From contig OX393561.1 in the NCBI GenBank assembly GCA_947652115.1, positions 44,872,439-44,936,438 of the forward strand: a stretch of 64,000 nucleotides of DNA. Direction: 5' to 3'. Positions 20,864-29,173 of this stretch are shown piece by piece. Made by a program: the position numbers and the translations under genes. Source of the DNA: Blastomussa wellsi. Taxonomy: Eukaryota > Cnidaria > Anthozoa > Scleractinia > Plerogyridae. The stretch's first letter is position 1. The number at the start of each line of letters is the position of its first letter. Under the pieces are notes generated by a model, which saw nothing but the letters and a program-made list of their open reading frames with translations, was not told where the DNA came from and did not search any database.

Positions 20864-20874
20864 GCTGACTCAGC
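20864..20874. promoter_or_regulatory. Maf recognition element core
   Basis: GCTGACTCAGC is the palindromic core of the T-MARE consensus (TGCTGACTCAGCA) and contains the ARE/NF-E2-type TGACTCAGC. The homologous spot after gene 6 (about 17348) reads GCTCACTCAGT, so the site is specific to this copy or lost there. Confidence 0.5.
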
Positions 20875-21093
20875 TATTTGGACAAGCGGGTGCTATCTCG
20901 AGCTATTTGCACAGGTATTCGTATATTTGCTAATGATTTCACTTCTGCAATTAATGTGATCTGCGCTCTAACTTGAGACTCGCGCTTTGAACACATATTG
21001 AACACAGCTCAATCTCCAGGTCCATGCTAATGGTGCTGGAAGTTTTCTCAGCTTCAGTCTCCGTGAAATAGCCAAATAATGTTTGTATATATC

Positions 21094-21133
21094 GAAACTG
21101 AAACTAAATAAATTATCTCTCGAAAGTGAAAGT
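21094..21133 (+). promoter_or_regulatory. paired ISRE/IRF-type sites past gene 7
   Basis: GAAACTGAAACT (21094-21105) and GAAAGTGAAAGT (21122-21133). This is the last of the recurrent pairs. It closes the third unit. No Maf gene follows until 27084. Confidence 0.5.
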
Positions 21134-22107
21134 TATAGCAGACCTTTATTTCCGGGTTGGCGATTTCGAGTTAATTCCAGCAGAGTTCCCCCTCCCCACC
21201 CCTGAAGGGAGTGCAACCACGGGAAATTTGCTCACGTTGTCAGCCCAATGGGTGGGTTGGGGATTTAATTAACAAATCATTTCAGCAAGATAAATGTCAA
21301 AGGTTTCCCAGTACTTTGACATCACTCTGAAATAAACTTATTTACAAAATTGTACACACATACACAAAATTTTATGTACTTGTATTCACATTTTGTACTT
21401 TTAAAACGAGTCTTGAACATCGATATGTATGTTGATAAGAGGAATGCAGACACAATATTTAGAACAAGATCTCCTATCGAGAGATCGACAACAATCAAAC
21501 CAGTGAGGAAGACGTCTGTTGAGACGTTAAAGGCTCCGGTTTGCAAATTAAATGAGGTGTTCTTCAAGAAGGAACTTGTCAACCTAAAATGCACTGATTC
21601 TTCTTTTTACATGTCATGATTCCGCACGAAACTTTGCCTGCGAATACTGGCGCCTTTCGTTGTCCTTTACAACATCATAGCGGAGCTCCCGCACTCGCCG
21701 AAGCGGGCGGAGCATCCATACCTATAGAGATTGGCGGGCGGAGCATCCATACCTATAGAGATTGGCAAACCGAGCTCTATGGAAAACTAAAAGCGTGAAA
21801 TAGTAGATAATGCAAAAATAACAATAAGATAAAATCGACCTAAAAATAAATGTAGAAACCTACTTTGGTCTAGCTCCTGGGGAAGGCAATAACAAACGCT
21901 GTAGTAGTAAAAGATGCGGTGAAAATTTGGTAAACTCGTAGCCGATAGCAGCAGTAGCAATAACTAATCTCCACTTAAAACCTAGCACGTACAGAAAACC
22001 GGAAATGCACCCTATGGGGCGAGCTGAGTTGCGTAATGAACTAAAAAAAATTAATTCAGAATATTAGACCAGAAAGGAAAACTTTAACATGAAATAAGTA
22101 ATCGAAA
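21134..22107. other. intergenic, beyond the duplicated units
   Basis: No gene. A 31 bp unit (CGGGCGGAGCATCCATACCT...) is present twice at 21704-21765. The rest is unassigned; the 3' part of the BEL/Pao remnant may extend here. Confidence 0.4.
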
Positions 22108-23072
22108 TCACAAATTCCGGTTGGCGTGACTCCATTTCTGCCTTTGTTGAAGCGATGGAAGATATTCGCGCATCCATCTACGCCAGAATACGTCAGTTAA
22201 GTACTGAACGTGTCTCCATCTTCGTCGTGAGTAACAGTCACCTTTGGAGAATACACCTGGAGGAAGACCAGGTCCGGAGCGAAGAAGTAGAAGGTGGATT
22301 GGAGTTAAAGCTTCGGAATCTCTGGGATCATCTGACACCTTAGTTATGGAGCGCCAATTCACAATGGTCTCCACTTCGCACAAGAGTGCGACAAGACCTT
22401 CGTCATCTAGGCGTTGCTTATCAAGGAGCGCTCCCACACTCCTCCGTGATGGGAGCCGGTGGGTGGATTGAAGATCCACTTGATGCCCTTCTGAAGAAGA
22501 AACGCATGGTGTTTTTCTTGGTTCCACTGTTGAATCGCCTCTCGCAGGTTTTTCTCTCCCTTTACAAAGTTACATCCGTTGTCGGATCTGATCTGCTTTG
22601 GCTCACCTCTTCTTGCAATGAATCGTCCCAACGCGTTCAGGAACGAATCTGTATCCAGACTATGGGCGATTTCGACGTGGATTGCTCAAATCGTCATACA
22701 GGCGAACAGGACACCGTACCTCTTCACAGCACTTCTTCCTCTTCGCACTTCCAGAGGACCGAAACAGTCTACACCAACATAGCTGAAAGGGGGATCGAAC
22801 GGGATTACTCTATCAGCGGGCAAGCTAGCCATGTTCTGCTGACCAACAGCTGCTTGTCTTTTCCTGCAATCAGGACAAGAGCTGAGAACACGACGGAGCA
22901 AACCCCTTGCCTTTACGATCCAGTATTTCTCTCTAATCAAAGAAAGGGTATGTTCCAACCCAGAATGACCACTGATGCCATGGTAGAAGCGTACAATAAG
23001 GTTGGAGATGTGATGGTCTTTAGGCAGTATAGCAGGATGCTTGGATACGTTCTGAAGGGGCGAATTTTCCAA
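22108..23072 (-). pseudogene. BEL/Pao-type retrotransposon pol fragment (integrase and C-terminal domain)
   Basis: On the minus strand three overlapping frames give, in order, an integrase zinc-binding motif (HHISNLIVRFYHGISGHSG, then CPDCRKRQ), the integrase core start (YVGVDCFGPL), a core segment (IRSDNGCNF, GSHHGGVWER) and the typical BEL/Pao end (FWRRWMREYLPSLQQRQKW). The frame changes twice and the 5' gag, protease and reverse transcriptase are absent, so the copy is dead. No long terminal repeat was recognised. It sits between gene 7 and gene 8. Confidence 0.85.
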
Positions 23073-23536
23073 GCGACCACCAACGCACGCAAAGTATCCT
23101 TAATGAGGACTGGATCGAGCCTGGTTATGTGTCGGTAAACTTACTGCGTGTGTAATATTCTGCCCTGAGTATTATGGGGAATGGGGAATCGAAGAGTATG
23201 GAGGATGCACTCAAAACCCCGGATTCCCCGCGGGGTGGGAGGGCGGGTCGCTATAGCTCTAAAGTGTTGGTCAAGAGTAAAGTTGAAGGGGTGAGCCCAA
23301 CGTGCAGTGAGGGACGGACCATTTTACCATTTTATTTCTGCGGAGGGGGGGGGGGGGGGGGTTGGGCAAGTACCAAAAAAAAATTCCTGCGCAAGAAGAA
23401 AAAGCGGGCAAAAATTACCGTGCAGAGCGAGCCTTGCGGAAAAAAAATTAGCAAACACTTTCAGCATCAGTGCTCTTCTTATCAAAGGAAAGATGAAAAT
23501 TAACAGTGAATTTACAGGAAAAAACGACAACATTAG
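23073..23536. other. intergenic with G-tract
   Basis: No gene. It has a run of G near 23345-23361 and an A-rich stretch. CGGATTCCCCG at 23220-23230 resembles a kappaB site but is not near a gene. Confidence 0.35.
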
Positions 23537-23760
23537 CGGTGGCGGATCCAGAAAATTTCCGGCCCTTCGGGACTTAAATTATGGTAGGGGCCCGAAAAAT
23601 TTTCCGGCCCTTCGGGACTTAAATTATGGTAGGGGCCCAAAAAAATTTCCGGCCCTTCGGGGCTTAAATTATGGTAGGGGCCCGAAAGATTTTCCGGCCC
23701 TTCGGGCCAATATTGGGAGAGGGCCTAGGCCCCAGGCACCTTCCCCTAGATCTGCCACTG
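23537..23760. mobile_element. small element with CAGTGGCGGATC-type ends and internal minisatellite
   Basis: The ends CGGTGGCGGATCCAG and CTAGATCTGCCACTG are inverted. Between them about four copies of a unit near 48 bp (TTCCGGCCCTTCGGGACTTA...GGTAGGGGCCC) are repeated in tandem. The reading KFPALRDLNYGRGP arises from the repeat. A related element lies at 26348-26462. Confidence 0.6.
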
Positions 23761-24975
23761 ATTAATTTACGACTTTGTGTCATAATTTCGTATTCAGTTT
23801 ATTTTCTTTCGCCTTCCAAATCTCTTAGTGCTAATACCTTTGGAAGAAAGAGCAGGCTTCAGTGCGTTTAGCACTGCTGACTGGTTGGGCTTTCTGTATA
23901 AGTGGAAATCTTTTCTGCGATAAAGCGGCAACAATCGCTACTGTCCTATCATTTTATCACGTCTGTTCATTGAAAATGAAAAAGTCGCAAAAGAAAAAAA
24001 GGAAAAATAATTTTAGAAGCGAGAAATATAACTCACTTTTCAGTTCAGTTCAGTTTCACATGTTGTGAAGGCCAATTTGGCAGTTTTCGTTCCATTGTGA
24101 AATTCTTCTCGTTAAGTTTTCGAAAATCCAGACGACATATTAAACGAAGTTTTGAGAATGTAGCCCTTCAGCCACACCATTGTAAATGTCGAGTTTTTGA
24201 AGCCAGGAGGAAATTGTGGCAAAGACGACATGGAGAGCGCCGATTTTTTTAATAGTTCTTTATGAAAGCGACGGAAAATATATCCCTTTCAACACTGTGA
24301 TTCCCTAGAATTTCTTTGAAAGGTTCTTTCACCTGCTGTGCTGAAAACTAGGGAGAGCACAGCTTTCTACTGTACAGGTCCTGTGATGATGTTAAAAACA
24401 AATTCTTGCCCAATCTCACAGGGCAAAAACAAAAACACCGACACAAAATAAAATGGTTCGTCCCTAAGGCTAGGAGGTTTAATCGATATAAAGTCACTGC
24501 ACGTGACGTATTATCGGCCATTCGATAGGTCACTGGGATTTAAAATATTAATGAGTTTATGAACGAATAGAAAACTTTTTAACCCAAAACAAAAAGATAT
24601 ATTAGAATCAGAATCAACTATAATGTAGTGTTGCCCTTGAAGTCTCTTCTCCCCTACCTTGTAGGGTTGGAGAGAGGGAGGAAGAAAGGAAAAAAATGAG
24701 GGAGGGAGGGAGGGACAAAGAATAAAAGCGAGGGAAGGCGAAAGAACAAAAAAAAAAGAAAATAATGAAATGGAGTGACGGACAATGAAGGATCATGCGT
24801 GGTTCGCTCGTGGTTTCTTCTTTCTTATATTAGTTCTAGGGAGAGTGGCTTGATGTATAATAGGCCAGGTTTCCTTATCGTTCGCGTGTGAAGCTGTCTA
24901 CGTAGGCTACAATATCGAGCGCTAGCATTCTTAGGTTTTTTGTGATGTCCAAAATTATAATAATAGTATTATGCA
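23761..24975. other. intergenic, nothing recognised
   Basis: AT-rich with a purine-rich stretch (about 24665-24760). No supported gene or element. Confidence 0.35.
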
Positions 24976-24980
24976 CTTAA

Positions 24981-26026
24981 GGCGGGGTCTTCCAGAATTT
25001 GAATGGAATTTTGAGAGGTTTAGAGTAGGTATAAAAGGAAGAAAATTAGCTTTGAAACACCCACAGACGGTTGATCCCCACCAAGGGGGAGAGAGGGGGG
25101 TGGGCGGGGGGGGGAGGGAAATTTCATATTTCCCATGACGCTTTGCGGCAAATTTTTGCTTGGTGTGGAAGCAAATTTTAGCGGTCGGCCGTTACGAGTG
25201 CAAATTCCTTGCGTTGATTTCTCCGAGACAGAGCATTGCTCAAGGTTAGTTTCAGTGTCCGTACGTTTGCTTGATGCTTTCAAAATAATAATAATAACAA
25301 CGCTTCATTGCTCAATTTTTGTTTTATAATCTTTATTTAGGACGCCTCTTTGTTAGGCTGTTTTGACTTGCAAGGAAGGCATGGTTCAATAACGTCCAAC
25401 AATCAAGTGAGTGTCTTTGATGAACATGGGTTTCATCGTTACTGATAGTGCATGAAGGCAGACGAAGGATGCCCAATATCAGATCTGACCTCTGACTTCC
25501 TTTGACTTCGCGTTTTAGACTGGTTTGAGCGTTCCGAAATAAGGTATTTTTCAACCGTTGATCCGCCAAAATGATGAACGAAGAACATGGCGGCATACAT
25601 GGCGGCAAATCTGTCTTGAGCTCAAGTAGAGACCGTTTTAAAACAGCGCCTCAGTTGATAATATAGTTCGAAGTGATGTATCATGGGAAATATGAAATCC
25701 CCCCCCCCCCCCCCCCCGACCCAAGAGCAACCAGCCCGGTAGGGGGGCTGTTTGCGTGTGCATATTCTACTTTTAAAATCCTAATTTTTAAACTCCATTA
25801 AATCTTCTCTATTTCATATTTTTCCAAATTTTCCTCCACCTTTAAGAAAAACTCGCTCCTCTCAAATATTCCCAAAAATCATCCAAAAATTTACAAAACA
25901 TCACAAAACATTCACTGGTGAGATGAATGAAGGGTTTTGGCATTCTTTGAAACGCAAACGAGATATATGCTTTAAACCACTGGAACTTTAAATGACGGGA
26001 AAACGGCTTTCAGGTAGAATCCCGCC
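24981..26026. mobile_element. TTAA-flanked foldback element, about 1 kb
   Basis: The ends GGCGGGGTCTTCC and GGTAGAATCCCGCC are inverted and flanked by TTAA (24977-24980 and 26027-26030). An inner inverted pair contains AAATTTCATATTTCCCATGA (about 25118) and TCATGGGAAATATGAAATCC (about 25680), next to G- and C-tracts. No transposase ORF. Confidence 0.5.
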
Positions 26027-26347
26027 TTAAGTCTCAAAGAGAATATTAAACTGGATGCAATACCTTAGTACAGTGGTAGCTCGGTCTGCAAGTTTCAAGC
26101 ACTTGAGGTACCCTTGGAATAAAACTTGCTGTGTTACATTTGTCGACCTATTTGTGTTCTCGCCACCCTTATATCTCCTATCATTTATTTTTCAGTTTTC
26201 TTTCCCGATAAAAAGCCATTGATTGTTTTCGGACACTTTGGTCGCCCAGCGTGAACTTTGAGACATCGCTCTGCACATTACAAAATCATCCAGAAATGAG
26301 AACTATCTGAGAATTGGGATTTATCGTTTGTCTTACACATTTAAGAC

Positions 26348-26462
26348 CAGTGGTGGATCTAGGGGAGCACCCCTAGTTTTGGAAATGGTCCACGTAAAGG
26401 GACTCCCCACCTAAATCTTTCTAGATCGAGTTTCCCCTTAGCTAAAGGTCTGGATCCGCCAT
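26348..26462. mobile_element. small element with CAGTGGTGGATC-type ends
   Basis: CAGTGGTGGATCTAG at the left and CTGGATCCGCCATT at the right are inverted. Same end type as 23537-23760. Confidence 0.45.
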
Positions 26463-26731
26463 TTTAAAGGTTTTAGACTTCAGCGAATACGAAACAGTTA
26501 CTTTCGTATTTTTCTTGTTTTAATAATTATTTTTCTCTCTTTCTTCTGAACAAGCCCTATACAAATCACTAGGCATTTGACAGACACCCGGCTTAGACAT
26601 CAGTCGCATACACAACTTCAAACCATTCTAATACATTCAAATGCTGCTGATATTTAGATAACATTCAGTTTTGCTCAAGCTATTTTTGATATTGTTAAAA
26701 TTGGAAAATAATTACAGTATAGTGACATACG
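26463..26731. other. intergenic, nothing recognised
   Basis: AT-rich; no supported feature. Confidence 0.3.
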
Positions 26732-26892
26732 AATAAACCAATTTCGATATTTTAATATTCAGCCTAAAACAATAGACATCACTGCGAGGCTCCGAGGAAT
26801 AAATCCAACAAACTCTATAATTTATACCCCGGAGCCTCGTGCTGAGGTCTATTGTTTTAGGCTGAATTTTAAAATATCGAAATTGGTCTATT
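26732..26892. repeat. 160 bp hairpin just upstream of the gene 8 promoter
   Basis: Left arm AAACCAATTTCGATATTTTA...GGCTCCG and right arm CGGAGCCTC...TAAAATATCGAAATTGGT pair over about 60 bp with a short loop. It ends 88 bp before the kappaB-type site of gene 8. Likely a MITE, or a structured upstream element. Confidence 0.65.
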
Positions 26893-26979
26893 AATCTTCT
26901 TACTTTTGAATTATCTCCTGGTGCCAACATAAGCAGAGTTAGATATATTATTTTACTCGGGGCCAAAAAAAAAAGAAGC

Positions 26980-27083
26980 GGGGAATCCCCTTTCTTTACA
27001 TCACCAAGGTGCAATCTGATTTGATGAAAGATGCATTCGTGTTATGACTTCGAAAACATAATTAAGGCTATTACGTTTCAGAC
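26980..27083 (+). promoter_or_regulatory. gene 8 promoter: kappaB-type palindrome
   Basis: GGGGAATCCCC at 26980-26990 ends 94 bp before the ATG, the shortest spacing of the eight. The CCAAT position is degenerate (CTGATTTGATGAAAG), unlike genes 1 and 3-7. Confidence 0.55.
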
Positions 27084-27677
27084 ATGGCGTCAAGTAAGAG
27101 GGATTTTCTTTCTGATTTCTCTGCTCCATGGTGTTCCTTTAACGCCGATTGTTTTTCCGAGGAAAAGCGGTTTCCTTTGAACGAAATGGAAACGATGTGT
27201 GAGAATGAATCGAATGCGGAGAATCTTTTCAACGGTGACACGCATGAAGACTTTGGCCTGGTACCCGAAAACATGGTGGAGCCCGATCTTGAAGAAACAA
27301 CGTCAAAACGACAACAAAAGGACCGGAATCATCTCTCTTGCGAACCAATCCTTCAGTTAAGCGACGAGAAACTCGAAAGCCTGTCCATTCAAGCCTTGAA
27401 CAAGCAATTTCGTCAATTTCCCGAAGCACTGGTGGGAAAGCTCAGAAGGCGAAGACGAATTCTGAAGAATCGTAAATACGCTCTAAAATGTCGAAAGAAA
27501 GACTCAGAGAAGACAGGCAATATCACCGAAGAAAATGCGAAACTTGTGCTGGAAATATTCAAGGCGAAAGAAGAGTTGAGAAAAGTCGCCTGCGAGAGGG
27601 ATAGGTATAAACTGAAATACACGAGGTTAAACGCAAGGTTTCAAGTCCTAGCATGCGAAGAACAGGGAGAACAGTAA
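27084..27677 (+). CDS. Maf-like bZIP transcription factor, class III (gene 8)
   Basis: Intronless 197-residue protein. N-terminus MASSKRDFLSDFSAPWCSF; acidic middle (about 38-72); degenerate extended homology region (about 92-120, LSDEKLESLSIQALNKQF); basic region (120-142, LRRRRRILKNRKYALKCRKKD); zipper (about 143-185). It shares NRKYALKCR and the zipper motif FKAKEELRKVA/LQAKEELRKVA with gene 2, from which it is separated by six genes. It keeps a long acidic N-terminus that gene 2 lacks. Maf Tyr-Ala and Cys are intact. Its own kappaB-type promoter suggests shared control with the rest of the cluster. Confidence 0.92.
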   Translation: MASSKRDFLSDFSAPWCSFNADCFSEEKRFPLNEMETMCENESNAENLFNGDTHEDFGLVPENMVEPDLEETTSKRQQKDRNHLSCEPILQLSDEKLESLSIQALNKQFRQFPEALVGKLRRRRRILKNRKYALKCRKKDSEKTGNITEENAKLVLEIFKAKEELRKVACERDRYKLKYTRLNARFQVLACEEQGEQ

Positions 27678-28351
27678 TGGCGACGTTTAGTTTAAACATC
27701 GCGCAACGTCCCTCTCTTAGCAACGAGTGTCGAATTTTATTTACGTTTCAGAAGAAGAGGTAATTACACATTTTCCGTATGGATGATTTCTGACCATAAC
27801 CAATACAATCGCATCCCTGTTATTGTTGGACTTGTTGGACTGATACAGGAATCTTAAATTTAGAGTATATGTCTGTACTTTTAAACGTGTGAAGCGCGAA
27901 GAGATATTCGTTACCGAGTGCAATAGCGCTGCGTTTTCCTTGAAAGGAATGACCCGAGACCATGAGGAAGTGATGTTTTATTTGCAGTGCGCGCAAGCCC
28001 AGTTATTTACTCATCAGTGATAATTTCCGCATCATAAGAATAGTGTACAAAGAAAAGAGAGGAAATATCGATAGGTTAATTGTTCCAGCTAGGAAAATTT
28101 TCTTAATAATGAGATGGCTGAATTCAACTTGTTTACACAACAAAGTGCTGGCAATTTTTAGAGAACTGCGCATGAGTCTGTCGTAAATATATACTCTTTT
28201 AGGAATACGCCAAATTCTAAATCACACTTTTACGAGCTGGTAAGACTTCTTTGAGATATATTTGCTGCAGACTTGGTCACCATGCTGGGTAATACCGCTG
28301 ATCACCCGAATAAACTGTGGTCAGTTACCTTCAAACTAGAAATATTGAATG
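27678..28351. other. gene 8 3' flank
   Basis: No gene or clear repeat. Confidence 0.35.
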
Positions 28352-28355
28352 TTAA

Positions 28356-28870
28356 AGTGCATATGATATGACACGATTTTTTTTTCTCTTGATTCTTGTT
28401 GTTGGATATCTATAGAAAACGACTCGAAGCCTTACCAGTGCTGGAAAAAACTAAAAAATTTCAAATTTGTCCCGGTCATCGCGCGGCCAAAATCGCACGT
28501 GATATCGGAAAGTGACGTCACATTGTGTACCTCAATGCAACTTTCAAAAGAGTCCGACTCAAAGGAATCATTAGAATCACTGGACATCTTTGCCTTTCAA
28601 TGCACTATCTGTCCACTACGAAGTACTGTAGAATCCTCTTAGCGACAACAGACCTTCGCGGCAAAGGTACACAATGTGACGTCACGAATAACTTCGCCGT
28701 TGATAAACTAGGTCCCAGTCTCTCGGACAAATTTGAAGGGAAATTGCGCGTATTTTGAAAGCAAAAACAATGCTTTTTAGATTTTTCCAGCACTTTTAAA
28801 GCTTCGAAACGTTTTCTTTAGATATCCAGATACAAGAATCAAGAGAAAAAAATTTCGTGTCATATGCACT
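28356..28870. mobile_element. TTAA-flanked foldback MITE
   Basis: The ends AGTGCATATGATATGACACGA and TCGTGTCATATGCACT pair as inverted repeats (with an extra TAT on the left), flanked by TTAA (28352-28355 and 28871-28874). A second inverted pair GACGTCACATTGTGTACC/GGTACACAATGTGACGTC lies inside. On the minus strand a short serine/aspartate-rich reading may be a remnant ORF start. Confidence 0.7.
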
Positions 28871-29173
28871 TTAACAACAACACTCAAACGTAGATATTTT
28901 TTTGTATATTAATGATATTTATTGATTTTCCGATTATAGCATACAGTTTAAGCATACACTTTAACTTAACTTAGAACAGAGAAAGAAAGGAAAAAATTAT
29001 AATAATAATTAATTCACACACAGACAAACATATACACACAAACCCCTTCATAACCATCTTTTCACATTGTATAGCATTTAGTTTAGATATTAACATATGT
29101 ACAGTAGCGGTACAGGATTGCACATTATTTTGTTTTATATTTGCCCCATTTTATATTGTGAGCTGTCAGTTTA

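Noticed and set aside
21134..22107. Expected ninth Maf gene after the last ISRE pair
   Set aside because: No homology region or basic region is found in any frame; only the unit border remains.
23220..23230. kappaB-like CGGATTCCCCG
   Set aside because: Not a full match and not near a gene; beside decayed retrotransposon DNA.
23307..23765. 152-codon ORF with a repeated peptide
   Set aside because: Arises from a 48 bp minisatellite inside a small mobile element.
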